This document shows positions 26,117 to 35,314 of a DNA stretch of 52,525 bases, in pieces. The notes below the pieces were generated by a model. The model saw only the letters and a program-made list of their open reading frames with translations, made no database searches and was not told the origin of the DNA. Each line of letters begins with the position of its first letter. Within the stretch, counting starts at the first letter, position 1. The translations under genes were made by a program, and so were the position numbers. Source of the DNA: Bradyrhizobium sp. JYMT SZCCT0180 (GTDB taxonomy: Bacteria; Pseudomonadota; Alphaproteobacteria; Rhizobiales; Xanthobacteraceae); NCBI RefSeq assembly GCF_018130165.1, contig NZ_JAFCLZ010000040.1, positions 1 to 52,525 of the forward strand, given 5' to 3'.

Positions 26117-26128
26117 GGAATTGAGCTA

Positions 26129-26257
26129 ATGATTTATCTGGATCCTACCTCTGCGCTTTCGGATGACAAGGTCCGGTTGTCCACGGGACTCCGCAGCGCA
26201 CTGCGCGACCTTGGCATATCGGTGAGGTCCGCGAAGCCTCCGACGCGACGCTATTGA
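26129..26257 (+). CDS. small ORF, 42 codons
   Basis: MIYLDPTSALSDDKVRLSTG then LRSALRDLGISVRSAKPP looks protein-like and GAGG precedes the ATG. It follows the tandem HTH gene by 12 bases. No family is recognised. Confidence 0.3.
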   Translation: MIYLDPTSALSDDKVRLSTGLRSALRDLGISVRSAKPPTRRY

Positions 26258-26326
26258 GCATAAATGATTTTGGGACATGGCTCCGTACGACGCACTATCG
26301 GACCGGTCAAGGAGTGAGAAGGTTGC

Positions 26327-26593
26327 TCAGCTTCCAAGGTCCGGTTCACTCAGGCGGTCGAACGTTACGCCTACACACGTCGGCTTGCGCCAAATAACGT
26401 AACAATGTTGCCTGAGATGACCGTCAGCCATCCGCAAGGTGATCTCGTGCGGAATTGAACACGCGCGCGCCACTTCGAGCGCCGCGCCCATTGGAGATAT
26501 ATTTCGGATGGTGCAGTTGACCGTTTCACCAGCGAACTCAATGGTCCCTGTTCTATGAACTTCGTGTCTGGGCGTTGTTCGGCGCTCGATCAT
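26327..26593 (-). CDS. PilZ domain protein
   Basis: This 88-residue single-domain protein has both c-di-GMP-binding motifs of PilZ: ERRTTPRHEV (the RxxxR loop) and NISPMGAAL (the [DN]xSxxG motif), with the beta strands CTIRNIS and HCYVIWRKPTCVGVTF between and after. It should sense c-di-GMP in the cytoplasm; the partner is unknown. GAGG lies 10 bases before the ATG. It stands alone. Confidence 0.82.
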   Translation of the reverse strand: MIERRTTPRHEVHRTGTIEFAGETVNCTIRNISPMGAALEVARACSIPHEITLRMADGHLRQHCYVIWRKPTCVGVTFDRLSEPDLGS

Positions 26594-26934
26594 CGTTCGA
26601 GCCTCGGCCGAACATCTAAAAACTAACTAAACTAGATCGTTAGCATTGGGCAGACATAGAACCGGCTCAGCGAAGCTGTCTACACATCTGTTGGCGGTCC
26701 TGATGACCAAGGCCACGCGGGCGTGGCACCGCATTGGCCTTTGGCCGAGACGGTCCCACTCCTCGCAGGATACCCGGTATGAGCGGAACCAATCCCGCCG
26801 AAAGTTTGCATCGACTGTCAGCTTCGGCAGACATCGTGGTCCGTGCTTATCGTTAGTGATGTAGATCACATCGCCACAGCACCCTTCGGGGCATTTGCAC
26901 GCTCCGGATCATCCCACTAAATGAGGAGCGCGCG
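26594..26934. other. 341-bp stretch without supported genes
   Basis: Opposed frames at 26627-26869 are mutual shadows without resemblance to known proteins. GAGGAG near 26922 belongs to the next small gene. Confidence 0.35.
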
Positions 26935-27066
26935 ATGAACGGATTCGTCGAAGACTTTTTGCGCAACTATGATCGCTCGATGGAAGCAGGATCGGAAGAT
27001 CCGACCGATCCTGCCTCTACAACTCGGGCTTTTACGGTCATCGTCGGTGCCAGCGAATGCAAATGA
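26935..27066 (+). CDS. small hypothetical protein, 43 residues
   Basis: MNGFVEDFLRNYDRSMEAGS then EDPTDPASTTRAFTVIVGAS has GAGGAG eight to nine bases before the ATG, a good initiation site. No family is recognised. Confidence 0.5.
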   Translation: MNGFVEDFLRNYDRSMEAGSEDPTDPASTTRAFTVIVGASECK

Positions 27067-27092
27067 AGGCGACAGAAGCACGTTTTACTGGC

Positions 27093-27455
27093 TCAGGTAG
27101 GGATGACACCGTAGTAATCGTCGACGCCCCGAGTACGGGTTCGATCTTCCCAACTCCAATCGTTGTCGCTGCTGTATTTCGGCGCGCCTTGCAACTGCTT
27201 TTCGGTGATGCCCGTTCGGTAGCCACCTAAATTGGTGTCATACTTGAGTGACTGCCACGGCAGAGGATAATGATCGTCGCCTATACCAAGAAAGCCGCCA
27301 AAGCTCAGGACCGCATACGAGACCTTGCCGGACCGCTTGTCGATCATCACGCGCTCAATCGAACCGATTTGCGTTTCGTCCGCTCCGAAAACAGAAGTGC
27401 CCTCGACCTTGTCGCTTCCGATTAAACTGACTGTTTCTCGTTCTTCTGTAGTCAT
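27093..27455 (-). CDS. PRC-barrel domain protein
   Basis: The protein has 120 residues. The beta-barrel reads LIGSDKVEGTSVFGADETQI, GSIERVMIDKRSGKVSYAVL, SFGGFLGIGDDHYPLPW and LKYDTNLGGYRTGI, typical of the stress-linked PRC-barrel proteins of rhizobia. The C-terminal DRTRTRGVDDYYG tail is also usual. AAGGAGG precedes the ATG at 27455; the frame is open to 27569 but the extra part covers the promoter. An EcfG-like promoter lies 29 bases upstream, so it is probably induced in the general stress response. Confidence 0.82.
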   Translation of the reverse strand: MTTEERETVSLIGSDKVEGTSVFGADETQIGSIERVMIDKRSGKVSYAVLSFGGFLGIGDDHYPLPWQSLKYDTNLGGYRTGITEKQLQGAPKYSSDNDWSWEDRTRTRGVDDYYGVIPT

Positions 27456-27483
27456 CAAATCCTCCTTGAATCCCTGAGGGCCT

Positions 27484-27508
27484 AACCGCGGCTTCAAACG
27501 AAGGTTCC
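27484..27508 (-). promoter_or_regulatory. EcfG-like promoter of the PRC-barrel gene
   Basis: On the minus strand GGAAC (27508-27504), 17 bases, then GTT (27486-27484) fits the sigma-EcfG consensus GGAAC-N16/17-CGTT except for G in place of C before GTT. Confidence 0.6.
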
Positions 27509-27873
27509 ACGGTGACGCCTGTGGCACTAGCCGCGGGCCTACGGGCCAATCAGCTTTAGATTCACGCATTCAGAACGCTCGAAAAGCCCGAGTGTCGCCT
27601 GCCCCCACCGACCCTTTGCTATTAATTGGCCACACGAGGGTACGACGATTCAGTTTGCCCGCTAGGCCCCGCGGCCCGGTCCCCGTAGCCAGGACAAGGT
27701 CATTCTGACGATGGCGGTGGCTGAAGCCCTCGGTTCGTTGGAAGCGCCCGAACGAGCAAATCAGCCCCGACCGGGCCTCTGCCAGATACAAGTTATCGCC
27801 CCTCACGAGGCGCAATTATAAGCGCAATGATTGGGAACCTTATTCCGGCCGTAACAATTGTCGCTACGGTTTA
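27509..27873. other. divergent intergenic space
   Basis: It lies between the PRC-barrel promoter and the antiporter start. A minus-strand frame at 27570-27815 is not protein-like. I see no repeat. Confidence 0.4.
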
Positions 27874-29208
27874 GTGCGGAGCAACGCGCATAATACCTGC
27901 AGGGCGGGTAGATTTTTGGACCCTTACATTTTTCTGCTGATCGGCTTTGGCGCCTTGGTCCTTTTGACCGCATGGCTGCCGATGGTTTTAAGTGAAGCGC
28001 CGCTGTCGCTTCCTATTTCTTGCGTAGCGATTGGGGCGGCGGTTTTCGCCCTTCCTTTGAATGTTTCAATTCCTCATCCCGCAAATCACCTGCCAATTGT
28101 GGAGCGGCTGACAGAACTCGTCATCATCATTTCGCTAATGGGGGCTGCCCTTAAGATCGATCGTAAGATCGGCTGGAGGTCCTGGATGATGACATGGCGC
28201 CTCCTGGCCATAGCCATGCCCATCACGATTTTTGCACTTGCTTGGCTTGGTCACACGATGTTGGGATTGGGCGCCGCAACTGCATTGGTACTAGGCGCCT
28301 CCCTTGCTCCAACAGACCCCGTATTAGCAAGCGACGTACAGGTTGGACCGCCCAAATCCGGTCAGGAAGACGACACGCGGTTTGCACTTACATCTGAGGC
28401 CGGTTTGAACGATGGACTGGCATTCCCCTTCATCATGTGCGCAATCGCTATAGCCGAAGCCGGACGCACCGGCGATCCGTGGGTTCTTCGTTGGCTGGGC
28501 GTGGAGGTGGTTTGGCGTTTAGCGGTAGGGGTCGGCATTGGTGTTCTCCTTGGTTTTGCTTTGGGATGGCTGGTGTTTCGAATGCCCAATCGGGCCAAAC
28601 TCTCGCGGACGGGGGACGGATTTGTTGCGCTGGGAATAACGGTTGCTGTCTACGGCATTGCCGAAGCCCTGCATGGATACGGCTTCGTTTCAGTTTTTGT
28701 CTCAGGCTTGGCGCTCCGGGCCGCAGAACGAAATCATAAGTACCACCAAACCCTTCATGATTTCTCCGAGCAACTCGAACGACTATTAATGATGATCTTG
28801 CTCGTTCTGTTTGGGGGAGCCATCACCAGCGGCGGGCTTCTAGATGCACTCACGTGGAGTTCTGTCGGATATGCCTTATTGGCAATATTTATCGTGCGAC
28901 CGCTGGCAGGCTGGTTTTGCTTGGCAGGTACGGCCTGTCCGTCAACCGAGCGTGCGGTCATCAGCTTCTTTGGTATTCGCGGACTAGGGTCGATTTACTA
29001 TCTTGCGTATGCCCTTCAGAAGGAGACCTTCCATAAGGTCGATGTAGTCTGGAGCACAACCGCGTTCATTATACTCATCTCAATCGTATTGCATGGTGTG
29101 TCGGTTACTCCGGTGATGCGTCTCATCGACCGCCGCCAGCGGCGTGGTATCGCAGCAAAGGAAACGAAAACAATCATCAAACAGCAACGCAAAACCGAGT
29201 TAGGCTGA
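27874..29208 (+). CDS. NhaP-type (CPA1) Na+/H+ antiporter
   Basis: This 444-residue protein has about 12 membrane segments. The CPA1 ion-binding motifs are visible: LAPTDPVLASDV in helix 5, SEAGLNDGLAFP in helix 6 and FFGIRGLGSIYYLAYA near the end. It exchanges Na+ or K+ for H+ across the inner membrane and would help in alkaline or salt stress. The GTG at 27874 gives a basic N-terminus; a TTG at 27916 (LDPYIF) would be the more family-like start. It is a single gene; a hairpin follows the stop. Confidence 0.87.
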   Translation: MRSNAHNTCRAGRFLDPYIFLLIGFGALVLLTAWLPMVLSEAPLSLPISCVAIGAAVFALPLNVSIPHPANHLPIVERLTELVIIISLMGAALKIDRKIGWRSWMMTWRLLAIAMPITIFALAWLGHTMLGLGAATALVLGASLAPTDPVLASDVQVGPPKSGQEDDTRFALTSEAGLNDGLAFPFIMCAIAIAEAGRTGDPWVLRWLGVEVVWRLAVGVGIGVLLGFALGWLVFRMPNRAKLSRTGDGFVALGITVAVYGIAEALHGYGFVSVFVSGLALRAAERNHKYHQTLHDFSEQLERLLMMILLVLFGGAITSGGLLDALTWSSVGYALLAIFIVRPLAGWFCLAGTACPSTERAVISFFGIRGLGSIYYLAYALQKETFHKVDVVWSTTAFIILISIVLHGVSVTPVMRLIDRRQRRGIAAKETKTIIKQQRKTELG

Positions 29209-29209
29209 T

Positions 29210-29232
29210 TATGCACGCGATAGACGTGCATA
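29210..29232 (+). terminator. hairpin after the antiporter
   Basis: TATGCACG (29210-29217) pairs with CGTGCATA (29225-29232). It begins two bases after the stop; no U-run. Confidence 0.4.
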
Positions 29233-29488
29233 CGCTAGCACCCTAGCGCGCGGACTCAAGCTGCGTCGTACCAGAGGGTGTGGAGAACGTATCACACGCT
29301 GCGTGTCCCGGTCCTGATCGCTGTGCTGACGAGGGCGGCGTAGCCAGTGCGGGCCATAAGTTGTCAGGGTTTACGCTTGAGGCTACCCGATTAGCGAATG
29401 CCACCGATCAGATGCGTCGTCAGGGTCCGAAAAATGACACCTGCACACATGATCGCATCGATAAATCCCGGCATCTCCAAAGCGCGCT

Positions 29489-30685
29489 CTACTTCGCTGG
29501 GAGCGAATGATCCAGGAAAAAACGAAGCATTTCCCTCGTTGCATCCGGTCCCCGGGGATCGGTGTACGAGCCTGCAGGGCTGCCGCCCGACCATGCGTGT
29601 CCGGCGCCGTGGATGTTCCAGTACTCTAGGATTTTGCGTGCGTCCGCGTCAGTATGAGTAGTGCGGGTGTATGCATGGCCTCCAGGGATCTGGCCGCGAT
29701 GCAGCGCTATTTGCGTGCTCGTTTGGCCGATGGCCTGTTCAACAACTTGACCGGCATTGCTTGGATGCACGGTGGTGTCGCGGTCGCCGTGAAAAATAAT
29801 TGCGGGCACAGGCGGCGCGTTGCAGGAAATGACTCTCCGACCGTGCCCTCCACCTTGCCGCATGGCGGCAAATGCGGAAGGCATGTCGGTGGCGGCCCCG
29901 CAAGCGAGGCCAGAATGGATCCCGACTGCCGCATAGAGATCGTTGTAGGCCGCTCCCATGATAGCCGCAGCGGCCGCTCCGGCCGACAGTCCGCCGACAT
30001 AGACGCGTTTTGGATCGACCGAATAATCGCGCATGACCTGGCGGGTGATGCCCGCGATAAGTGAGGGCTCGCCGCCGCCACGATGCTGGTCGGCTGTGCG
30101 AAACCAGTTCCAGCATTTCGACTGGTTGGCGTCGCTGCGCTGTTCAGGATAGACCACGAAGCACGTTTGTTCCTCTGCCATGAAGTTCATTCGCGTACCG
30201 GCAGCGAACTCGTCGGGCGATTGAGTGCAGCCGTGCAGCATCACGATCAAAGGAAGCGGCTGTCCCTGATATCCGCTCGGGATGAAGAGCTTGTAAGCGC
30301 GGCTTCCCGCCGGGTTGCTGTAGACAGCTTCAATGAACTTCGTGCCCTCGGGCGCGATGTCCAACGCGGACGGCGGGGTGCGCTTCGCGCCTCGCATTCC
30401 GAGCCAAGAGCCATCCTTTGCTCGTCGGAATAATGGTTGAAGCCTGGGGGATGAGGAGGATGTAGCTTGCGTCAGGTGCGCGCCACCAGTCTCCTCTGTA
30501 TCATTGGCCTTCGCATCGACGGTGGGCGGCTCGCTGCCTGGAAGGGCAATGCGCCCTGGTGTGCGCGAATGCGCGTCGGGCGCGCGGTCCCCGCGGAGCA
30601 TGCGCTGAAGCAACGCCGTGGCTTCCGCAAGTTGGCCTGCTTGCGTCAGCCGTGTGGCTTCGCGAAGTGTGTCCTGGTTCAGCAT
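29489..30685 (-). CDS. PHB-depolymerase-family esterase
   Basis: This 398-residue protein has an alpha/beta-hydrolase domain from about residue 115. The oxyanion site is LHGCTQSPDEF, the nucleophile is Ser234 (GGLSAG), the acid Asp303 (HGDRDTTVHP) and the base His363 (HGAGHAWSGG). This is the LpqC/poly(3-hydroxybutyrate) depolymerase-like family, which hydrolyses PHB or other esters. Residues 1-30 are helical (EATRLTQAGQLAEATALLQR) and there is no signal peptide, so it acts inside the cell. It follows a ribbon-helix-helix regulator by 5 bases and is in one operon with it. A link to phaC (17336) is inference. Confidence 0.87.
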   Translation of the reverse strand: MLNQDTLREATRLTQAGQLAEATALLQRMLRGDRAPDAHSRTPGRIALPGSEPPTVDAKANDTEETGGAHLTQATSSSSPRLQPLFRRAKDGSWLGMRGAKRTPPSALDIAPEGTKFIEAVYSNPAGSRAYKLFIPSGYQGQPLPLIVMLHGCTQSPDEFAAGTRMNFMAEEQTCFVVYPEQRSDANQSKCWNWFRTADQHRGGGEPSLIAGITRQVMRDYSVDPKRVYVGGLSAGAAAAAIMGAAYNDLYAAVGIHSGLACGAATDMPSAFAAMRQGGGHGRRVISCNAPPVPAIIFHGDRDTTVHPSNAGQVVEQAIGQTSTQIALHRGQIPGGHAYTRTTHTDADARKILEYWNIHGAGHAWSGGSPAGSYTDPRGPDATREMLRFFLDHSLPAK

Positions 30686-30690
30686 CTGGT

Positions 30691-31113
30691 TTACCTTATT
30701 CTGTCGGCGAGGGCGGCCTTGACGGCGGGACTGGCGTGCAAAGCTCCGAGCACGGAGACTGAGCCAATGGTGGCGCGGGCGAGATCGGCCGTGACGTCTT
30801 GAGCGATGCTGGCAAGGCCGAGAACATTGATGTGCAGCATCTCACCGGTCCGGCGCGCCTCTTCGAGATCCGCGCGGCTGTAGTTTCGCAAACCGAGTTC
30901 CAGGCTTTTTCGGGCCGTGGACTGTTTGACTACATCCGCGTGGCGTTCGAGTTGGTTACGGATCGCTGTTCGAATGAAATCGGTGCGATTTGAGTAGAAC
31001 CCCTCCTGCACCATCAGATCCACATGCCCAAGGTCGACATAACCAAGATTGATCGTGATTTTTTCGGTATCGGCGGCGGGCTTTGGTCTGAGTTCGCGAA
31101 CATCTGCAGGCAT
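30691..31113 (-). CDS. ribbon-helix-helix (CopG-type) regulator
   Basis: The protein has 140 residues. The N-terminal DNA-binding unit is KITINLGYVDLGHVDLMVQE then GFYSNRTDFIRTAIRNQLER, a beta strand and two helices as in MetJ/Arc/CopG repressors. The C-terminal half (SLELGLRNYSRADLEEARRT, then MLHINVLGLASIAQDV) is probably the effector or oligomer part. It is the first gene of the esterase operon. A nested palindrome upstream (31121-31156) is a good operator candidate, so it probably represses its own operon. Confidence 0.82.
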   Translation of the reverse strand: MPADVRELRPKPAADTEKITINLGYVDLGHVDLMVQEGFYSNRTDFIRTAIRNQLERHADVVKQSTARKSLELGLRNYSRADLEEARRTGEMLHINVLGLASIAQDVTADLARATIGSVSVLGALHASPAVKAALADRIR

Positions 31114-31120
31114 TTTTCAC

Positions 31121-31156
31121 CATCCATCGACCATCTAACTGGATGGTATATGGATG
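31121..31156. promoter_or_regulatory. nested palindrome, candidate operator of the RHH regulator
   Basis: Two inverted pairs share one centre (31138.5): CATCCAT (31121-31127) with ATGGATG (31150-31156), and CCATC (31131-31135) with GATGG (31142-31146). Each side is 3 bases apart (CGA and TAT). It lies eight bases upstream of the start at 31113. Confidence 0.65.
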
Positions 31157-31535
31157 TCCGGACGGACCGTTCAAGAGCCCATGTCAACCCAGGTTATTTT
31201 TCTAGCTGATCACATCGTCCCACCGTCAGGTCGTCGGTGGCGGAACAAGTGTCAGCCTCTGACTGCTGACATCGCCTTGCCGGTTGTCCGCGATACGAGT
31301 GTCGGGCCGTTCTCTTTCTTTGCCGCACCCTCTGCTTTGGTGGGCTTAGGCTTATCTTTGTGTGCGTATCGGGCATCAGCAGAACGGCATTACCATAGCT
31401 GCCTCGCACCCGCCGATGAGCAGGGATTGAAGACGGCGAAGTCTCACGGGGGCGCACCGCACATTTCCATTGTGAAGGAGGAACCTGGATTTTGCTTGCG
31501 GGTTATCGGGGCCTGACCCCTTGTTGAGTAACGCC
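31157..31535. other. 379-bp stretch without supported genes
   Basis: Opposed frames here look like shadows. I see no repeat. The promoter of the RHH-esterase operon should lie at the left end. Confidence 0.4.
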
Positions 31536-31796
31536 ATGCACAAGCCTGTCCCATACACGTCGGTTCTGATCGACCCTACGAACGACCTCCAGGTTCATCA
31601 TTGGGCGAAGGATATGCAGCTTCAACCGTACGAACTCCGAGCAGCCGTCGCGTTGATCGGTCCTCGTCTCAGCGACCTCCGGCGGTACTTCGGAAAGTCC
31701 GCGCCCATTATCTGTCTGAAAGACAGGCGCCAACCTAGAGCAGTTAGTCCCTACGGTTTCCGGCGTAGTGTATTCATTGGAACGATGGCCCATTAG
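31536..31796 (+). CDS. DUF3606-like small protein
   Basis: The frame gives 86 residues. DLQVHHWAKDMQLQPYELRA then AVALIGPRLSDLRRYFGK matches the DUF3606 pattern (a tetrahelical small domain with YW...LRAAV...VG). The last 35 residues (DRRQPRAVSPYGFRRSVF) are outside the domain and may be read past a lost stop. Function unknown; relatives are often stress-associated in rhizobia. Confidence 0.5.
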   Translation: MHKPVPYTSVLIDPTNDLQVHHWAKDMQLQPYELRAAVALIGPRLSDLRRYFGKSAPIICLKDRRQPRAVSPYGFRRSVFIGTMAH

Positions 31797-31994
31797 GCCT
31801 GCGACGATTGAAACATCCTGTCTAGCGCGTGAACGTTCATATGAACACGCGCTGCGCTGGATCAACTTTTCCCCTTAGCCTTCGGCTCACTCAACAAGTG
31901 TCCACTTCCGTACGTTCCTGCCTAACAAAATAACATCCCAGTTTGTAAGGCGGACGAAGCATTACACGATCAACGCTCTTTAAGCCGATCAGTA

Positions 31995-32402
31995 TTATTT
32001 CTGCAGTATGTCATCCGAATGGGCGGCCAGGTATGAGGTTGCTATGGTGACAAGATACACAGCCGCAGTCCCTAGCTTCTGCATCTCCTCATCAACCGTA
32101 TAGGCGGCGGAGGCACGGCGGTATGCAATGGCTACTGTTGCGTAAGCATCAGTGATCAATGCCGCCAATTTATCGCTGTCATCGAATGCTTGGTGTTCAC
32201 GCATCCGAACGACCTTGAGGGCTACTTGGGCAGAGGCTTGAGCGAGCCGCACACCGTCCAATTTCGCGTCAGAAACATCCGGCTGGCACCCTGCAACTGC
32301 TCCAGCGATCAGTTCGTATATTGCTGCTTTCGACGGGCCATCCGCAGACAGGTAGTTTTTCAACAGGCGCCGATCCCTGGCTTCATGTTGTTTGCGATCC
32401 AT
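31995..32402 (-). CDS. hypothetical protein
   Basis: The protein has 135 residues and is all-helical: RKQHEARDRRLLKNYLSADG, then VRLAQASAQVALKVVRMREH and a C-terminal LGTAAVYLVTIATSYLAAH that could be membrane-associated. No family is recognised. ATG 32402 is chosen because the frame upstream to 32528 looks unrelated. Confidence 0.55.
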   Translation of the reverse strand: MDRKQHEARDRRLLKNYLSADGPSKAAIYELIAGAVAGCQPDVSDAKLDGVRLAQASAQVALKVVRMREHQAFDDSDKLAALITDAYATVAIAYRRASAAYTVDEEMQKLGTAAVYLVTIATSYLAAHSDDILQK

Positions 32403-32635
32403 CCGGATCTTCTCTCGCTGCCTATTTGGCTTGAACCAACTAAACGCCGCTGTCTCTATTGCAAGTTCGAGGGGATGCTCGAGAATGACGACGCAGCTAG
32501 CTCTGGATGGAAGAGTGCACCTGCACATCTATCTCGCGCGCTAGTTTCGCTTCCCAGTTCTGAGGGAATCGTTTGCTTTTGGCTAGCTGCCGATTACGCT
32601 AGGTAACGCTTTCCAACTAATCGAGAGGGGTCTCC

Positions 32636-33223
32636 ATGAGCACGATGCAAACTGACCGGCGTCCCGGGCTTGGCCTCGGATCTGCCATGGTGCACGCCTT
32701 GGCAAAGAACTGGTGGTTGCTGTTATTGCGCGGCATTGCGGCGATCGTTTTCGGCTTGCTAGCCTTTGCCTGGCCTGGCTTGACCCTGGTCACGCTAATT
32801 CTGTTCTACGGCGCGTTTGCACTTGTCGATGGTGCGCTCGCAGTCGTTGCAGCTATAACCGGTGGTGCGCCGGGATCGCGCTGGTGGTTGGCCATTATCG
32901 GCCTGCTTGGTATTGCCGCCGGGCTCGTGACGTTCATGATGCCCGGCCTCACCGCGATCGTGCTTCTGTTTTTTATTGCCGGATGGGCGATTGCTACCGG
33001 AGTGCTTCAGATCATAGGTGCGATCAAGCTCCGGAAGGAGATAGATAACGAGTGGCTCTTGATCCTCGGTGGTATCATCTCGGTGCTGTTCGGGGTCAGT
33101 ATGGTGTTGGCTCCGGGTGCCGGTGCGCTCGCGCTCGTCTGGGTAATTGGCGCTTATTCCGTGGTTATCGGCGCGATCTTCGTCGCGCTGGCGTTGCGGC
33201 TGAGGAAGCACACTCACTCCTAA
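32636..33223 (+). CDS. HdeD-family membrane protein
   Basis: This 195-residue protein has six membrane segments in three pairs, with LLRGIAAIVFGLLAFAWPGL near the start and repeats such as GLLGIAAGLVTFMMPGLTAI. HdeD proteins are inner-membrane proteins linked to acid resistance in enterobacteria; in rhizobia the role is presumed stress-related. GAGAGGGG precedes the ATG. The rlpA-like gene starts 21 bases after the stop, so the two form an operon. Confidence 0.85.
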   Translation: MSTMQTDRRPGLGLGSAMVHALAKNWWLLLLRGIAAIVFGLLAFAWPGLTLVTLILFYGAFALVDGALAVVAAITGGAPGSRWWLAIIGLLGIAAGLVTFMMPGLTAIVLLFFIAGWAIATGVLQIIGAIKLRKEIDNEWLLILGGIISVLFGVSMVLAPGAGALALVWVIGAYSVVIGAIFVALALRLRKHTHS

Positions 33224-33244
33224 AGGGGGCAGGCGGAGGGGTCG

Positions 33245-33631
33245 ATGCGTCGATCTTCTTGCATCTTTGGGTTGGCTCTAGCGTGGCTAATGGCGTCGTC
33301 CACAGTGGCTCATAGTCGGGGCTTCGCTTGGTTCTTCGCGAACTCCAGACCCCAAGGAACTTGTGCTGGGCAGCAGGTAGTCGCGACCTTCTATGCCTCA
33401 GGGCGGCGGACGGCGAGTGGCCAGCCCTTCAATCCAAGTGGATTTACAGCGGCGCATCGCACGCTGCCGTTCGGATCGCGCGTTACGGTGACAAACCCTC
33501 GGAACGGCACCTCTGTCACAGTGGTGATTAATGACCGCGGCCCGTTTACCCGCGGGGTTACACTTGATCTATCTCGGGGCGCCGCTCGTGCGATTGGGAT
33601 GCACCGAACGCAGTGGGTGTGCATGCTCTGA
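33245..33631 (+). CDS. RlpA-like septal-ring lytic transglycosylase
   Basis: This 128-residue protein has a signal peptide (RRSSCIFGLALAWLMASSTV, then AHS) and a double-psi beta-barrel RlpA domain: ASGQPFNPSGFTAAHRTLPF, GSRVTVTNPRNGTSVTVVIN, DRGPFTRGVTLDLSRGAARA. In other species RlpA cleaves naked glycan strands at the septum. It lacks the SPOR domain of long RlpA proteins. The C-terminus QWVCML is usual for the short rhizobial form. GGAGG precedes the ATG. Confidence 0.85.
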   Translation: MRRSSCIFGLALAWLMASSTVAHSRGFAWFFANSRPQGTCAGQQVVATFYASGRRTASGQPFNPSGFTAAHRTLPFGSRVTVTNPRNGTSVTVVINDRGPFTRGVTLDLSRGAARAIGMHRTQWVCML

Positions 33632-33726
33632 GAGCGAGTGGCCTTCATTATCCGTGGCGACCTGGCAGTTGCGGATGGCCGTAAGGATGGCCGCTTCCGA
33701 GGCAAGACCGGAAGCCCCGGTCAGAC

Positions 33727-33762
33727 TGTCAAAATGACGCGAATGACCCAAAGCGGACATTG
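33727..33762 (-). repeat. dispersed repeat, inverted partial copy
   Basis: Read on the minus strand it is ATGTCCGCTTTGGGTCATTC then GCGTCATTTTGACA, the cleanest left end of the family. It lies between the convergent rlpA and truncated cyclase genes. The right part is missing or worn. Confidence 0.65.
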
Positions 33763-33874
33763 CCTTACCGAGGCTAACGTCCCTTGCATTTTGGCTGGGA
33801 CAATCTCCACCTGCCGGTCGAACTATCTTCGGCTCCGATGTATCACGCACCACTCGACAACTTCGGAGCAGGCG

Positions 33875-35314
33875 TTACTCCGCTAGGCCGGCCTTGCGCA
33901 AAGCGTCTTCCCACCGGGCACGTACCTCGGCTTGTCTATAGGGAAGCCGTTCCTTGATGTTCTGCACGCGCAAATTCGGATCGAGTTCGCGCACCCGCGC
34001 CAATGAGGTGCGTGCCACCTCATTGTTTCCAGCAATCGCGCCAGCCGCTGTCGCAACCAGTGCCGCAATGAAGTTGTTCGGTTGTTCCAGCAGAGCGGCT
34101 TTTCCGATTGCTGAAGCCTCATCAAAACGTCCTGCGGCAAAGTGAGCCGTCGCAATTGCCGCCTGAGTGCCGGGTCGCTGCGGGTCGATCGGGCTCAAAC
34201 GAATAGCCCGGCCCAGATCCTCTACGGCAAGATCATGCTGACCGATGAAGGTCCTCATCCAGCCGCCCAGATGCCAGGCCATTGCCAAATTCGGATTCAG
34301 TGCTCGCGCCTTGTCGATCAATGATACCGCGCGCTCAAAATCGTCGAGCATGTAGCCCATCGCCAGGCCGCCGCACGCAAGGGCAACAGCGTCGTCTTTG
34401 CCGCACTCGATACCCCTTGCAACTATCTCCTTCGCATCAATAAATTCCGATGAAGCTGGGTCTACCCAACCGTTCATCTTCCGACGAACATAACACCATG
34501 CGGCCATGCCATAGGCCGAGGAGAAATGGTCGTCGAGCTCGATGGCTTTGAGAAATAGCCGGAGGGCCTCGTCGATATCGTTCCTTCCGGCCTTATGAAA
34601 ATGCCACAATCCCCTCAAATATGAGTCGTAGCCGTCGAGACTCTCGGTCGACTTGCGCATCGCCCGACCAATCTCGGCATTCTCGAGCTTCGGAGCGATT
34701 GCGCCCACGACTTGCAATGTAATGTCGTCCTGCAGATCGAAGATATCCTTCAGCGCACCGTCGAAGCGGTCGGCCCACAGATGTGCACCCGTCGAGGCGT
34801 CGATGAGCTGTCCGGTTACGCGCACCCGATCGGCGGATTTGCGCACGCTGCCTTCGAGCACGTAGCGTACCCCGAGTTCACGTCCGACTTGCTTCACATC
34901 GACGGCGCGGCCCTTGTAGGTGAAGCTCGAATTGCGCGCGATGACAAGCAAAGAGTGGTAGCGCGACAGCGCCGTAATGATGTCTTCCACTATCCCGTCG
35001 GCGAAGTATTCCTGCTCGGGATCGCCGCTCATATTCTGGAAGGGTAACACCGCAATCGAAGGTTTGTCCGGCAAAGGAACGCCCGGCTGCAGCGCGCCCG
35101 ACGTCGCGCCGGTGGCTCTTACTCGATAGACACGAACTGGCCGCTCGATATTCTTGAGATGCTGTTCCCCCGCATCTTCAAAGGTGATCTCGAGCTTGCA
35201 AGGACTTACGACACCCAAGTGGCCTCCTTCCCTACAGAGGCGTGCGGTCCGCAGATAGATTTGGGTCCCATCGCGGGGTTGAAATTCCCAGGATTTCCCC
35301 AGAGACGGCTTCAA
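33875..35314 (-). pseudogene. cyclase/TolB/TPR gene that has lost its cyclase domain
   Basis: The frame gives 479 residues. Residue 43 onwards reads LEITFEDAGEQHLKNIERPV, the last strand of a class III cyclase domain. Then come the TolB-like part (SIAVLPFQNMSGDPEQEYFA, YVLEGSVRKSADRVRV) and TPR repeats to ALRKAGLAE. The first 42 residues match nothing, and the catalytic Asp residues are absent. The 5' part of the gene was deleted or replaced. The remaining frame is open and could be expressed as a TolB/TPR protein, which is the alternative. The intact relative is at 1614. Confidence 0.75.

Noticed and set aside
26627..26869. Opposed frames of 80 and 72 codons
   Set aside because: They mirror each other, have no clear ribosome site and show no motif.
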